The notes under the pieces were generated by a model. That model saw only the letters and a list, made by a program, of their open reading frames with translations, made no database searches and was not told where the DNA came from. A DNA stretch of 64,000 bases, taken from NCBI RefSeq assembly GCF_001269655.1, contig NZ_LHVE01000020.1, forward strand, positions 434,001-498,000, read 5' to 3'. Position 1 is the first letter of the stretch, and each line of letters starts with the position of its first letter. This document shows positions 26,793 through 35,980 of the stretch, piece by piece. The stretch comes from Pseudomonas thivervalensis. GTDB lineage: Bacteria > Pseudomonadota > Gammaproteobacteria > Pseudomonadales > Pseudomonadaceae. Position numbers and translations under genes: made by a program.

Positions 26793-28001
26793 ATGCAGCG
26801 GCTGTATCGGAAACGCATCGTTCTGGGCGTCGGCGGCGGCATTGCCGCCTACAAGAGCGCCGAGCTGGTTCGCCGACTCATCGACCAGGGCGCGGAAGTG
26901 CGGGTCGTCATGACCCGTGGCGGCAGCGAGTTCATTACCCCACTGACCCTGCAAGCCCTGTCCGGGCACCCGGTCCACCTGGACTTGCTCGACCCGGCGG
27001 CCGAAGCCGCCATGGGCCATATCGAACTGGCCAAATGGGCCGACCTGGTGCTGATCGCCCCAGCCACGGCGGACCTGATCGCCCGCCTGGCCCAGGGCAT
27101 CGCCGATGACCTGCTAACCACCCTGGTGCTCGCCACCGACGCCGTGGTTGCCGTCGCACCGGCCATGAACCAGGCCATGTGGCGTGACCCGGCGACCCAG
27201 GCCAACCTGCAATTGCTGGAAAGCCGCGACCTGAAAGTCTTCGGACCGGCCTCCGGCAGCCAGGCCTGCGGTGACGTGGGCATGGGGCGCATGCTCGAAG
27301 CCACGGACCTGGCCCAGTGCGCCGCCGACTGCTTCCAGCGCCAGGCCCTGACCGGCAAGCACGTGCTGATCACTGCCGGGCCGACCCAGGAAAACATCGA
27401 CCCGGTGCGCTACATCACCAACCACAGCTCCGGAAAAATGGGCTTCGCCCTGGCCGAAGCCGCCGTGGAAGCCGGCGCCCGGGTGACGCTGATTACCGGA
27501 CCGGTGCATTTGCCGACCCCGGACCGGGTCACGCGCATCGACGTAGTCAGTGCCCGGGACATGCTCGCGGCCTGCGAAGCGGCCATTCCGTGCGACCTGT
27601 TCATCGCCTCGGCAGCGGTAGCGGACTACCGCCCCGAAGTCGTTGCCCCGCAAAAATTGAAGAAAGACCCTACAAGCGGCGACGGCCTGCTCCTGCAAAT
27701 GGTGCGCAACCCGGACATCCTGGCCAGCATCGCCACCCGCCCCGACCGCCCGTTCAGCGTCGGCTTTGCCGCCGAGACCGAACACCTGCTCGATTACGCC
27801 GCCCGCAAGCTCAAGGACAAGAACCTCGACTTGATCGTCGCCAACGACGTGGCCAATCCGAGCATCGGCTTCAACAGCGAAGAAAACGCCTGCAGCGTGA
27901 TCGACCGCCAGTTGCACGCCACGCTTTTCGCCCAGACCAGCAAGAGCAAGATTGCCCGCCAGCTGATCACTTTTATCGCCGAACGTCTGAACCAGGTTTA
28001 A
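26793..28001 (+). CDS. coaBC: Bifunctional phosphopantothenoylcysteine decarboxylase/synthetase
   Basis: A 402-residue CoA biosynthesis enzyme (formerly Dfp). The N-terminal CoaC flavoprotein (about 1-185) shows GGGIAAYKSAELVRRL, PAMNQAMW and the active-site cysteine in GSQACGDVGMGRM. The C-terminal CoaB CTP-dependent synthetase (about 190-400) shows ITAGPTQENIDPVRYI and NHSSGKMG. It joins cysteine to phosphopantothenate and decarboxylates the product. The next gene, dut, starts four bases after its stop, so the two form an operon. Confidence 0.96.
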   Translation: MQRLYRKRIVLGVGGGIAAYKSAELVRRLIDQGAEVRVVMTRGGSEFITPLTLQALSGHPVHLDLLDPAAEAAMGHIELAKWADLVLIAPATADLIARLAQGIADDLLTTLVLATDAVVAVAPAMNQAMWRDPATQANLQLLESRDLKVFGPASGSQACGDVGMGRMLEATDLAQCAADCFQRQALTGKHVLITAGPTQENIDPVRYITNHSSGKMGFALAEAAVEAGARVTLITGPVHLPTPDRVTRIDVVSARDMLAACEAAIPCDLFIASAAVADYRPEVVAPQKLKKDPTSGDGLLLQMVRNPDILASIATRPDRPFSVGFAAETEHLLDYAARKLKDKNLDLIVANDVANPSIGFNSEENACSVIDRQLHATLFAQTSKSKIARQLITFIAERLNQV

Positions 28002-28005
28002 TGTC

Positions 28006-28461
28006 ATGCACGCCCTACAAGCCAAGATCCTCGACCCACGCATCGGCAGCGAATTCCCGCTGCCGCAATACGCCACGCCGGGCTCCGCCGGCCTCGACCT
28101 GCGGGCGATGCTCAAGCAGGACACGATCCTGGAGCCAGGCCAGACCCTGCTGATTCCTACTGGCCTGTCGGTGTACATCGGCGATCCGGGCCTGGCCGCG
28201 CTGATCCTGCCGCGCTCGGGCCTGGGCCACAAGCATGGCATCGTGCTGGGCAACTTGGTGGGCCTGATCGATTCCGACTACCAGGGCGAACTGATGGTGT
28301 CGTGCTGGAACCGCGGCCAAACAGCCTTCAACATTGCCGTGGGCGAACGCATCGCACAGCTGGTGCTGGTGCCAGTGGTCCAGGCCCACTTCGAGCTGGT
28401 CGAGGAATTCGACGAGAGCCAGCGCGGCGCCGGCGGCTTCGGGCATTCCGGCAGCCATTGA
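28006..28461 (+). CDS. dut: Deoxyuridine 5'-triphosphate nucleotidohydrolase
   Basis: A 151-residue trimeric dUTPase that hydrolyses dUTP to dUMP, keeping uracil out of DNA. The five motifs are present, including PRSGLGHKHGIVLGNLVGLI, the catalytic-aspartate motif DSDYQGEL and the C-terminal arm GAGGFGHSG. It is operonic with coaBC, an order conserved across gammaproteobacteria, and is followed by a strong terminator. Confidence 0.97.
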   Translation: MHALQAKILDPRIGSEFPLPQYATPGSAGLDLRAMLKQDTILEPGQTLLIPTGLSVYIGDPGLAALILPRSGLGHKHGIVLGNLVGLIDSDYQGELMVSCWNRGQTAFNIAVGERIAQLVLVPVVQAHFELVEEFDESQRGAGGFGHSGSH

Positions 28462-28472
28462 CCATGCGGTTG

Positions 28473-28503
28473 CGGGCCGGGCGTCCTGCCCGGCCCGTTT
28501 GTT
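28473..28503 (+). terminator. Rho-independent terminator after coaBC-dut
   Basis: Ten-bp perfect stem CGGGCCGGGC/GCCCGGCCCG with loop GTCCT and tail TTTGTT, starting twelve bases past the dut stop. Confidence 0.9.
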
Positions 28504-28719
28504 AAGCTTCTGTTTCAGGGCAAAAAATGCGCAATGGCTTTCTGCTAGGTTTCCCATCCGGAATCAATGTATTAGGCGAGCGAGGCCGGGGTAACGCTGT
28601 CTCATGGCACTTTCCCACCACGAACTCTCTGTCAAAAACGCCGTCATACCCTTCAGCTTGAGCCTGCCGACACCCAGTGTCGGTGTGTCCAGTCACTTTC
28701 CTGATAGAGCGCCCCGCCC

Positions 28720-30117
28720 ATGAACACCCCAGCCGCAATCGCCCCGATCTTCCCTGAAAGCATTTTCCGCGCCTACGACATCCGTGGCGTGGTACCGGAA
28801 ACCCTCACCGCCGAAACCGCCTACTGGATCGGCCGCGCCATTGGCTCCCAGAGCCTGGCCCAGGGCGAACCGAACGTGTGCGTCGGCCGCGATGGCCGCT
28901 TGTCGGGCCCCGAGCTGGTCGAGCAATTGATCAAAGGCGTTGCCGACAGCGGCTGCCACGTCAGCGACGTGGGCCTGGTCCCGACGCCCGCGCTGTACTA
29001 CGCCGCCAACGTGCTGGCCGGTAAATCAGGCGTAATGCTCACCGGCAGCCACAACCCGTCGAACTACAACGGCTTCAAGATCGTCATCGCCGGCGACACC
29101 CTCGCCAACGAACAGATCCAGGCCCTGCACACCCGCCTCAAGACCAACGACTTGAGCAGCGGCCAGGGCAGTGTGACCAAGGTCGACATCCTGCCGCGCT
29201 ACAACGACGAGATCGTCAACGACGTGAAGCTCGCCCGCCGCCTGAAAGTGGTGGTCGATTGTGGCAACGGCGCGGCCGGCGTGATCGCCCCGCAACTGAT
29301 CGAAGCCCTGAACTGCGAAGTCATCCCGCTGTTCTGTGACGTCGACGGCAACTTCCCTAACCACCACCCGGACCCGGGCAAGCTGGAAAACCTGCAAGAC
29401 CTGATCGCCAAGGTCAAGGAAACCAACGCCGACCTGGGCCTGGCCTTCGACGGCGACGGCGACCGTGTGGGCGTGGTGACCAATACCGGCAGCGTGGTGT
29501 TCCCCGACCGCCTGCTGATGCTATTTGCCAAGGACGTGGTGGCACGCAACCCTGATGCCGAAATCATCTTCGACGTGAAATGCACCCGTCGCCTGGTACC
29601 GTTGATCAAGGAATATGGCGGTCGCCCGCTCATGTGGAAAACCGGTCACTCGTTGATCAAGAAGAAGATGAAACAGAGCGGCGCCCTGCTGGCCGGCGAA
29701 ATGAGCGGCCACATCTTCTTCAAGGAGCGTTGGTTCGGTTTCGACGACGGTATCTACAGCGCCGCGCGCCTGCTGGAAATCCTCAGCAAGGAGAAATCCA
29801 CGGCCGAAGAACTGTTCGCGACCTTCCCGAACGATATTTCTACGCCAGAAATCAATATCCATGTGACCGAAGAGAGCAAATTCAGCATCATTGATGCACT
29901 GCACGACGCCCAGTGGGGCGAAGGCGCCGAACTGACCACCATCGACGGTGTGCGGGTCGACTACCCACAAGGCTGGGGCCTGGTCCGCGCCTCCAACACC
30001 ACACCGGTGCTGGTGCTGCGTTTCGAGGCCGACAACGAAGCCGAACTGCAGCGCATCAAGGACGTGTTCCACGCCCAACTCAAACGTGTTGCACCTGATC
30101 TCCAACTACCGTTTTGA
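28720..30117 (+). CDS. algC: Phosphomannomutase/phosphoglucomutase
   Basis: A 465-residue alpha-D-phosphohexomutase that interconverts mannose-1-P/6-P and glucose-1-P/6-P, feeding alginate, LPS and other polysaccharides. The phosphoserine loop TGSHNPSNYNG has the catalytic serine at about residue 110, the metal loop is DGDGDRVG, and the sugar-specificity motif GEMSGH is present. The length matches PAO1 AlgC. The 258-base upstream gap holds the dut terminator. In P. aeruginosa algC has its own regulated promoter; no such site was identified by eye here. Confidence 0.95.
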   Translation: MNTPAAIAPIFPESIFRAYDIRGVVPETLTAETAYWIGRAIGSQSLAQGEPNVCVGRDGRLSGPELVEQLIKGVADSGCHVSDVGLVPTPALYYAANVLAGKSGVMLTGSHNPSNYNGFKIVIAGDTLANEQIQALHTRLKTNDLSSGQGSVTKVDILPRYNDEIVNDVKLARRLKVVVDCGNGAAGVIAPQLIEALNCEVIPLFCDVDGNFPNHHPDPGKLENLQDLIAKVKETNADLGLAFDGDGDRVGVVTNTGSVVFPDRLLMLFAKDVVARNPDAEIIFDVKCTRRLVPLIKEYGGRPLMWKTGHSLIKKKMKQSGALLAGEMSGHIFFKERWFGFDDGIYSAARLLEILSKEKSTAEELFATFPNDISTPEINIHVTEESKFSIIDALHDAQWGEGAELTTIDGVRVDYPQGWGLVRASNTTPVLVLRFEADNEAELQRIKDVFHAQLKRVAPDLQLPF

Positions 30118-30144
30118 TTTTTTGAAGCACTACCGGAGCCCTGA

Positions 30145-31050
30145 ATGACCCTCGAACGCGAAGCCGCCGCCAACACCGCCAAGGTCCTGTCCGAAGCGTT
30201 GCCTTATATCCGACGCTACGTCGGCAAGACCCTGGTGATCAAATACGGCGGCAACGCGATGGAAAGCGAGGAGCTCAAGACCGGCTTCGCCCGCGACATC
30301 GTGCTGATGAAGGCCGTGGGCATCAACCCGGTGGTGGTCCACGGTGGTGGCCCGCAAATCGGCGACCTGCTCAAGCGCCTGTCGATCGAGAGCCACTTCA
30401 TCGACGGTATGCGCGTCACCGACGCGCAGACCATGGATGTGGTGGAAATGGTCCTTGGCGGCCAGGTGAACAAGGACATCGTCAACCTGATCAACCGCCA
30501 TGGCGGCAGCGCCATCGGCCTGACGGGCAAGGACGCCGAGCTGATTCGGGCGAAGAAACTCACCGTCACCCGCCAGACCCCGGAGATGACCCAGCCGGAA
30601 ATCATCGACATCGGTCACGTGGGCGAAGTGGTCGGCATCAACACCGACCTGCTGAACCTGCTGGTCAAGGGCGACTTCATCCCGGTCATCGCGCCCATCG
30701 GCGTGGGTGCCAACGGTGAGTCGTACAACATCAACGCCGACCTGGTAGCCGGCAAGGTTGCCGAAGCGCTGAAAGCTGAAAAGCTGATGCTGCTGACCAA
30801 CATCGCCGGCCTGATGGACAAGACCGGCAAGGTCCTGACCGGGCTGTCGACCCAGCAGGTCGATGACCTGATCGCGGACGGCACCATCTACGGCGGCATG
30901 CTGCCGAAGATCCGTTGCGCACTGGAAGCGGTACAGGGCGGTGTCGGCAGCTCGCTGATCATCGACGGTCGCGTGCCGAATGCGATCCTGCTGGAGATCT
31001 TCACCGATACCGGCGTGGGTACGTTGATCAGCAATCGCAAGCGTCCTTAA
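30145..31050 (+). CDS. argB: Acetylglutamate kinase
   Basis: A 301-residue amino-acid kinase that phosphorylates N-acetylglutamate, the controlled step of arginine synthesis. The N-terminal phosphate-binding pattern reads LVIKYGGNAMES, followed by VVVHGGGPQIGDLL; the C-terminal segment GVGSSLIIDGRVPNAILLEI is characteristic. The N-terminal extension before YVGKTLVIKYGG is typical of the arginine-inhibited hexameric type. It lies 27 bases after algC and ends in a strong terminator. Confidence 0.96.
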   Translation: MTLEREAAANTAKVLSEALPYIRRYVGKTLVIKYGGNAMESEELKTGFARDIVLMKAVGINPVVVHGGGPQIGDLLKRLSIESHFIDGMRVTDAQTMDVVEMVLGGQVNKDIVNLINRHGGSAIGLTGKDAELIRAKKLTVTRQTPEMTQPEIIDIGHVGEVVGINTDLLNLLVKGDFIPVIAPIGVGANGESYNINADLVAGKVAEALKAEKLMLLTNIAGLMDKTGKVLTGLSTQQVDDLIADGTIYGGMLPKIRCALEAVQGGVGSSLIIDGRVPNAILLEIFTDTGVGTLISNRKRP

Positions 31051-31062
31051 GCGATACCGGTA

Positions 31063-31104
31063 AAAAAAGACCCCGCTCAACCTGGTTGAGCGGGGTCTTT
31101 TTTT
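31063..31104 (+). terminator. Terminator after argB
   Basis: Long stem AAGACCCCGCTCAACC/GGTTGAGCGGGGTCTT with A/T tracts on both sides, 12 bases past argB. Confidence 0.93.
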
Positions 31105-31129
31105 GCACCACTTTTTCAGATGATGCTTT

Positions 31130-31224
31130 TGTGGCGAGGGAGCTTGCTCCCGCTGGGCTGCGCAGCGGCCCCAACATTTTGCGGTCGCTGCGCGACCGAG
31201 CGGGAGCAAGCTCCCTCGCCACAA
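31130..31224. repeat. REPIN, type B
   Basis: Inverted type B arms around inner GCTGCGCAGC and GTCGCTGCGCGAC hairpins, between the argB terminator and the convergent pyrE end. Confidence 0.9.
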
Positions 31225-31245
31225 GATCAAAATCAGCGGGGCTTT

Positions 31246-31890
31246 TTAGACGCCGAACTGGGCGCGGTAGGCTTCCACCGCCGGCAAATGCTGCTTGAGC
31301 TGCGGATCGTCGGCCAAAAACTCCAGCACCTGGTTCAGCGACACGATGCTGATCACCGGAATGCCGAAGTCGCGCTCCACTTCCTGGATCGCCGACAGCT
31401 CACCGTTGCCCCGCTCCTGGCGGTTCAGGGCGATCAGCACGCCGGCGGCCTTGGCGCCTTCCTGGGAACCGATGATCTGCATCACTTCGCGAATGGCGGT
31501 GCCCGCGGTGATCACGTCGTCGATGATCAAGACTTCGCCAGTCAGCGGTGCGCCGACCAGGCTACCGCCTTCGCCGTGGGCCTTGGCTTCCTTGCGGTTG
31601 AAGCACCAAGGCAAGTCGCGGTCGTGGTGTTCGGCCAGGGCGACGGCGGTGGTGGCGGCCAGCGGGATGCCTTTGTAGGCCGGGCCGAACAGCACGTCGA
31701 ACGGGATGCCGCTCTCGACGATGGCTGCCGCATAGAAACGACCCAACTGCGCCAGGGCGGTGCCGGTGTTGAACAGGCCGGCATTGAAGAAGTACGGGCT
31801 GGTGCGCCCGGACTTGAGGGTGAACTCACCGAAGCGCAGAACGCCGCGATCGATGGCAAAACGAATGAAATCGCGCTGATACGCCTGCAT
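31246..31890 (-). CDS. pyrE: Orotate phosphoribosyltransferase
   Basis: A 214-residue pyrimidine biosynthesis enzyme converting orotate and PRPP to OMP. The PRPP-binding motif reads VLIIDDVITAGTAIRE, and the N-terminal FALDRG-equivalent is FIRFAIDRGVLRFGEFTLKSG. It is divergent from crc across only 82 bases, with a palindromic shared promoter candidate between. The pyrE-crc pairing is conserved in Pseudomonas. Confidence 0.96.
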   Translation of the reverse strand: MQAYQRDFIRFAIDRGVLRFGEFTLKSGRTSPYFFNAGLFNTGTALAQLGRFYAAAIVESGIPFDVLFGPAYKGIPLAATTAVALAEHHDRDLPWCFNRKEAKAHGEGGSLVGAPLTGEVLIIDDVITAGTAIREVMQIIGSQEGAKAAGVLIALNRQERGNGELSAIQEVERDFGIPVISIVSLNQVLEFLADDPQLKQHLPAVEAYRAQFGV

Positions 31891-31934
31891 GAAAAAAGCC
31901 TCAAATACCGCGGATTTAGCTAAATAGGTACACG

Positions 31935-31951
31935 GCGTGTATCATACACGC
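31935..31951. promoter_or_regulatory. 17-bp palindrome carrying a -10-like hexamer on both strands
   Basis: GCGTGTATCATACACGC is a perfect palindrome around a central C. Plus strand TATCAT at 31940-31945 and minus strand TATGAT at 31946-31941 both resemble sigma-70 -10 hexamers, one for crc and one for pyrE. The -35 matches at 17-base spacing are poor (3 of 6 in each direction), so an operator role is also possible. Confidence 0.45.
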
Positions 31952-31972
31952 ACGTGATTTTTGGGGCCATTT

Positions 31973-32752
31973 ATGCGGATCATCAGTGTGAACGTCAATG
32001 GTATTCAGGCTGCAGTCGAGCGTGGTTTGCTCAGTTGGCTGCAAGCACAGAATGCCGACGTCATCTGCCTGCAGGACACCCGCGCCTCCGCCTTTGAACT
32101 GGACGATGCAGCCTTCCAACTGGATGGTTACTTCCTTTATGCCTGCGATGCCGAAGTCCCCGCCCAGGGTGGCGTGGCTTTGTACTCGCGGCTGCAACCG
32201 AAGGCTGTCATCAACGGTCTCGGTTTCGAGACGGCGGACCGCTACGGGCGCTACCTGCAAGCCGATTTCGACAAGGTCAGCATCGCGACCTTACTGCTTC
32301 CTTCGGGGCAGAACGGCGATGAAGATTTGAATCAGAAATTCAAGTTGATGGACGACTTCGCCCGTTATCTGGATAAACAGCGGCGCAAACGTCGCGAGTA
32401 CATTTATTGTGGCTCGCTGTACGTGGCGCAACAGAAGCTGGATATCAAGAACTGGCGCGACAGCCAACAATCTCCGGGTTTCCTGGCGCCGGAACGGGCC
32501 TGGATGGACGAGATCATTGGCAATATGGGTTATGTCGACGCCCTGCGTGAAGTCAGCCGCGAAGGTGACCAGTACAGCTGGTGGCCAGATAACGAACAGG
32601 CCGAGATGCTCAACCTCGGCTGGCGTTTCGATTACCAGTTGCTGACGCCCGGGTTGCGCCGCTTCGTACGCAGCGCCCGCCTGCCGCGCCAGCCACGGTT
32701 CTCGCAGCATGCGCCACTGATCGTGGATTACGACTGGACGCTGACCAACTAA
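31973..32752 (+). CDS. crc: Catabolite repression control protein Crc
   Basis: A 259-residue protein of the endonuclease/exonuclease/phosphatase fold, starting MRIISVNVNGIQAAVERG and ending DYDWTLTN as in other Pseudomonas Crc proteins. Crc has no nuclease activity; it stabilises Hfq on A-rich mRNA sites and blocks translation of genes for less preferred carbon sources, probably including amine catabolism genes such as those at 9-23 kb. The start at ATG 31973 gives the exact family length; an upstream ATG four codons earlier is in frame but less likely. Confidence 0.97.
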   Translation: MRIISVNVNGIQAAVERGLLSWLQAQNADVICLQDTRASAFELDDAAFQLDGYFLYACDAEVPAQGGVALYSRLQPKAVINGLGFETADRYGRYLQADFDKVSIATLLLPSGQNGDEDLNQKFKLMDDFARYLDKQRRKRREYIYCGSLYVAQQKLDIKNWRDSQQSPGFLAPERAWMDEIIGNMGYVDALREVSREGDQYSWWPDNEQAEMLNLGWRFDYQLLTPGLRRFVRSARLPRQPRFSQHAPLIVDYDWTLTN

Positions 32753-32762
32753 GCGCCATTCG

Positions 32763-32806
32763 CGCCCACAAAAAAACCGACAGTCATGTCGGTTTTTTTG
32801 TGGGCG
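32763..32806 (+). terminator. Terminator after crc
   Basis: Stem CCGACA/TGTCGG with GTCA loop, A7/T7 tracts and an outer GCGCCCACA/TGTGGGCGC-like extension, just past crc and usable in both directions. Confidence 0.93.
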
Positions 32807-32818
32807 CTGGAAACTCAT

Positions 32819-32910
32819 TGTGGGAGCGAGCTTGCTCGCGATGGCAATCCATCATTCAGCATCAATGCCGGCTGACACACCGCTATCGCGAGCAAGCTCG
32901 CTCCCACAGG
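32819..32910. repeat. REPIN, type A
   Basis: Inverted type A arms between the crc terminator and the convergent DUF4870 gene. Confidence 0.9.
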
Positions 32911-32929
32911 GACAGGTGTTCATGGATGG

Positions 32930-33298
32930 TTATTTGACCAACCGCCAGGTAAACGGATACCGATACGGCTGCCCTTCATTGGCCTTCACGCCACCAATGA
33001 TGGTCAGCACCAACGCACCGATGGCCACCAGGCCGAACAGGAAGAAGCCGATCACCACAATCATCAGCAGCAGGCTGATCGCCGAGGCAATCGCAACGGT
33101 GATCTGGAAGTTCAGCGCTTCCTTGCCTTGGGCATCGATGAACGGGTCGGATTCACGCTTGAGCTGCCAGAGCACCAACGGCCCGATCAGCGTGCCAAAC
33201 GGAATCCAGATCCCCAACAAGGCGGACAGGTGACAAAACATTGCCCATTGACGCGCCTCTTTGCTCGGCTGGGGCAGCAGGATTTGTTCATCACTCAT
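32930..33298 (-). CDS. DUF4870 small membrane protein
   Basis: A 122-residue protein with three hydrophobic segments (about 18-45, 65-85 and 85-105). It opens with a soluble stretch and the family pattern ARQWAMFCHLSALLG, then GPLVLWQLKRESDPFID and GKEALNFQI, all typical of DUF4870 (Tic20-like topology). Function is unknown. It is 31 bases downstream of rph in the same direction and may be co-transcribed. Confidence 0.88.
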   Translation of the reverse strand: MSDEQILLPQPSKEARQWAMFCHLSALLGIWIPFGTLIGPLVLWQLKRESDPFIDAQGKEALNFQITVAIASAISLLLMIVVIGFFLFGLVAIGALVLTIIGGVKANEGQPYRYPFTWRLVK

Positions 33299-33329
33299 GA
33301 CACTCTCCTTGTCTTGAAGCGGAAAACGA

Positions 33330-34052
33330 TCAGTCGGCCAAGGCGGCCTTTTGCAATTCGAAAATCTCGTTCATGCCTTTCTTCGCCAACTCCAGCATAG
33401 CGTTCAACTCTTCCGGCTGGAACGGCGCGCCCTCGGCGGTACCCTGAACTTCGATGAAACCGCCGGCGCTGGTCATGACCACGTTCAGGTCGGTCTCGGC
33501 GGCGGAGTCTTCCAGGTAATCCAAGTCCAGCACCGGCTCGCCCTGGTACATGCCCACGGACACGGCGGCGATCATTTGCTTGAGCGGGTCGCCGCCCTTG
33601 AGACCGCCGCGTTTCTTGATCACTTTCAAGGCATCGACCAGCGCAACCATGGCGCCGGTGATGGAAGCCGTACGCGTGCCGCCGTCGGCCTGGATCACGT
33701 CGCAATCGACATACAGCGTCACGTCGCCCAGCTTGGACATGTCCAGCGCAGCACGCAGCGAACGGCCGATCAGACGCTGGATTTCCAGGGTACGGCCGCC
33801 CTGCTTGCCACGGCTGGCCTCACGCTGGTTCCGCTCGCCGGTGGCGCGTGGCAGCATGCCGTATTCGGCGGTCAGCCAGCCTTGGCCTTGGCCCTTGAGG
33901 AACCGTGGCACGCCGTTTTCGACGCTGACGGTGCAGATGACCTTGGTATCACCGAATTCGACCAGTACAGATCCCTCGGCGTGTTTGGTGTAGTTGCGGG
34001 TAATGCGGATCGAGCGGAGCTGATCGGCAGCGCGACCACTTGGACGTTTCAT
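33330..34052 (-). CDS. rph: Ribonuclease PH
   Basis: A 240-residue phosphorolytic 3'-5' exoribonuclease that trims tRNA 3' ends. The N-terminal MKRPSGRAADQLRSIRITRN, the RNA-binding GMLPRATGERNQREA and the phosphate-site region DADGGTRTA-like DVIQADGGTRTASITG are all present. The start at ATG 34052 is chosen over an upstream in-frame ATG because it gives the family N-terminus. The C-terminus is complete, unlike the frameshifted E. coli K-12 rph. It is divergent from the YicC gene. Confidence 0.96.
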   Translation of the reverse strand: MKRPSGRAADQLRSIRITRNYTKHAEGSVLVEFGDTKVICTVSVENGVPRFLKGQGQGWLTAEYGMLPRATGERNQREASRGKQGGRTLEIQRLIGRSLRAALDMSKLGDVTLYVDCDVIQADGGTRTASITGAMVALVDALKVIKKRGGLKGGDPLKQMIAAVSVGMYQGEPVLDLDYLEDSAAETDLNVVMTSAGGFIEVQGTAEGAPFQPEELNAMLELAKKGMNEIFELQKAALAD

Positions 34053-34316
34053 AGGGAACACCTGTACAGAGGACGGAAAACTGCCGGACATTATAGAGCC
34101 GTGGGCCGCCAGAGGGCAGTTTAAAAAAGCCGGCGCGACCGGTGAGCGCGCCCAAGGCCCCGGCCGACGGGCTGCAGCGGTTTGTTGCCAGAGCGGTTTG
34201 GGCGCTTGCGTCCCACTGCGCTACAATCCTGCGCCTTTGCTGCCCTTCGGCATTTATCCACAGATCCCAAGCCCCGCGACCACCGTTGTGGCCGGCTTGC
34301 ATTGCGAGGAACCCCC

Positions 34317-35180
34317 ATGGTGCACAGCATGACCGCTTTCGCCCGCGTCGAGAAAGCCGGGGCCCAAGGCACGCTGAGCTGGGAGCTGCGCTCGGTCAAC
34401 AGCCGTTACCTGGAGCCGCACCTGCGCCTGCCCGAATCCTTCCGCGACCTGGAAGGCGGCGTGCGCGAAGCGCTGCGCCAGGGCCTGTCCCGGGGCAAGC
34501 TGGAATGCACCCTGCGTTTCACCGAAGAAAGCACCGGCAAAGCCCTGCAAGTGGACCGCGAACGCGCCGCGCAACTGGTCGCCGCCGCCGAAACCGTCGC
34601 CAGCCTGATCAAGCACCCCGCCGCCCTGAACCCGTTGGAAGTCCTGGCTTGGCCCGGCGTGCTGGTGGGTGACGCGAGCGACCCGCAGGCGCTGAATGCC
34701 GAGGCCCTGGCGCTGTTCAACCAAGGCTTGAAAGAACTCAAGGCCGGACGCGAGCGTGAAGGCGCAGAACTGGCCCGGCTGATCAACGAGCGCCTGACCG
34801 CTATCGAAGAAGACGTCAGCACCTTGCGCGAGCTGGTCCCGCAGATGCTCGCCACCCAGCGCCAGAAGGTCCTCGACCGCTTCGCCGACATGAAGGCCGA
34901 GCTGGACCCGCAACGCCTGGAACAGGAAATGGTCATGCTCGCGCAAAAGAGCGACGTGGCCGAAGAACTGGATCGCCTGAGCACCCACATCATCGAAGTC
35001 CGCCGCGTGCTCAAGTCCGGCGGTGCGGCCGGTCGCCGCCTCGACTTCCTGATGCAAGAGCTCAACCGCGAAGCCAATACACTGGGCTCCAAAGCCTTCG
35101 ACCCGCGCAGCACCCAGGCTGCGGTCAACCTCAAGGTGTTGATCGAGCAAATGCGCGAACAAGTGCAGAACATTGAGTAA
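34317..35180 (+). CDS. YicC-family endoribonuclease
   Basis: A 287-residue YicC protein. The N-terminus VHSMTAFARVEKAG and the C-terminal DUF1732 block (KSGGAAGRRLDFLMQELNRE, NTLGSKAFD) are diagnostic. In E. coli YicC has been described as a ribonuclease that helps degrade the small RNA RyhB. ATG at 34317 has GAGGA upstream. It is followed 12 bases later by gmk, an order conserved in proteobacteria and probably an operon. Confidence 0.93.
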   Translation: MVHSMTAFARVEKAGAQGTLSWELRSVNSRYLEPHLRLPESFRDLEGGVREALRQGLSRGKLECTLRFTEESTGKALQVDRERAAQLVAAAETVASLIKHPAALNPLEVLAWPGVLVGDASDPQALNAEALALFNQGLKELKAGREREGAELARLINERLTAIEEDVSTLRELVPQMLATQRQKVLDRFADMKAELDPQRLEQEMVMLAQKSDVAEELDRLSTHIIEVRRVLKSGGAAGRRLDFLMQELNREANTLGSKAFDPRSTQAAVNLKVLIEQMREQVQNIE

Positions 35181-35192
35181 GGCTAACCCGAC

Positions 35193-35813
35193 ATGACCCA
35201 CAGCACCGGTACTCTCTACATCATTTCCGCGCCCTCGGGCGCCGGCAAGACCAGCCTGGTCAAGGCGCTGATCGACGCCGAGCCGCAGATCCGCGTCTCG
35301 GTCTCGCACACCACCCGCGCCATGCGCCCGGGTGAAGTCAACGGGGTGAACTATCACTTCGTCGACCGCGAAGAGTTCGTGAAGATGGCCGAGCATGGCG
35401 ACTTCCTGGAACGCGCCGAAGTCTTCGGCAACCTCTACGGCACGTCGCAAAGCTATCTGCAGCAGACCCTGGACGAAGGCCACGACCTGATCCTGGAAAT
35501 CGACTGGCAAGGCGCCGAGCAGGTGCGCAAGCTGATGCCCCAGGCCCGCTCGATCTTCATCCTGCCACCGAGCCAGCAGGCCTTGCGCCAGCGCCTGACC
35601 AACCGCGGCCAGGACAGCGACGAGATCATTGAAGGCCGGATGCGTGAAGCGGTCAGCGAAATGAGCCACTACGTCGACTACGATTACCTGATCATCAACG
35701 ACGATTTCGCCCACGCGCTGGACGACCTGAAGGCGATTTTCCGCGCCAGCCAGCTCCAGCAAAAACGCCAACAGCAACGTTTCGGTAAATTATTGGCCGA
35801 ACTGCTGGGTTGA
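35193..35813 (+). CDS. gmk: Guanylate kinase
   Basis: A 206-residue nucleotide kinase converting GMP to GDP. The P-loop SAPSGAGKTSL is at residues 12-22, the GMP-binding segment includes SHTTRAMRPGEVNGVNYHF, and the lid region has RLTNRGQDS. It sits between yicC and rpoZ. A possible attenuating terminator in the 167-base gap may reduce read-through to rpoZ and spoT. Confidence 0.97.
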   Translation: MTHSTGTLYIISAPSGAGKTSLVKALIDAEPQIRVSVSHTTRAMRPGEVNGVNYHFVDREEFVKMAEHGDFLERAEVFGNLYGTSQSYLQQTLDEGHDLILEIDWQGAEQVRKLMPQARSIFILPPSQQALRQRLTNRGQDSDEIIEGRMREAVSEMSHYVDYDYLIINDDFAHALDDLKAIFRASQLQQKRQQQRFGKLLAELLG

Positions 35814-35887
35814 ACAGCCCTTCCCAAAACCGCTGCGACGGCTTTACATTGGTACTCGCAGCGCGCCGAGGGGTTTGGTTAAAAAAT

Positions 35888-35917
35888 CAGCGCTTCCCTA
35901 AACGCTGGTGTTTTTTT
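35888..35917 (+). terminator. Weak terminator or attenuator between gmk and rpoZ
   Basis: A 5-bp stem CAGCG/CGCTG with a ten-base loop is followed by GTG and seven T. It is weaker than the other terminators in this window. Confidence 0.4.
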
Positions 35918-35980
35918 AAACTGTCGAGTCCGCTCGCCCAACCGGGCAGCGCGCATATTGCATTCGCTCCGAGGAATACC

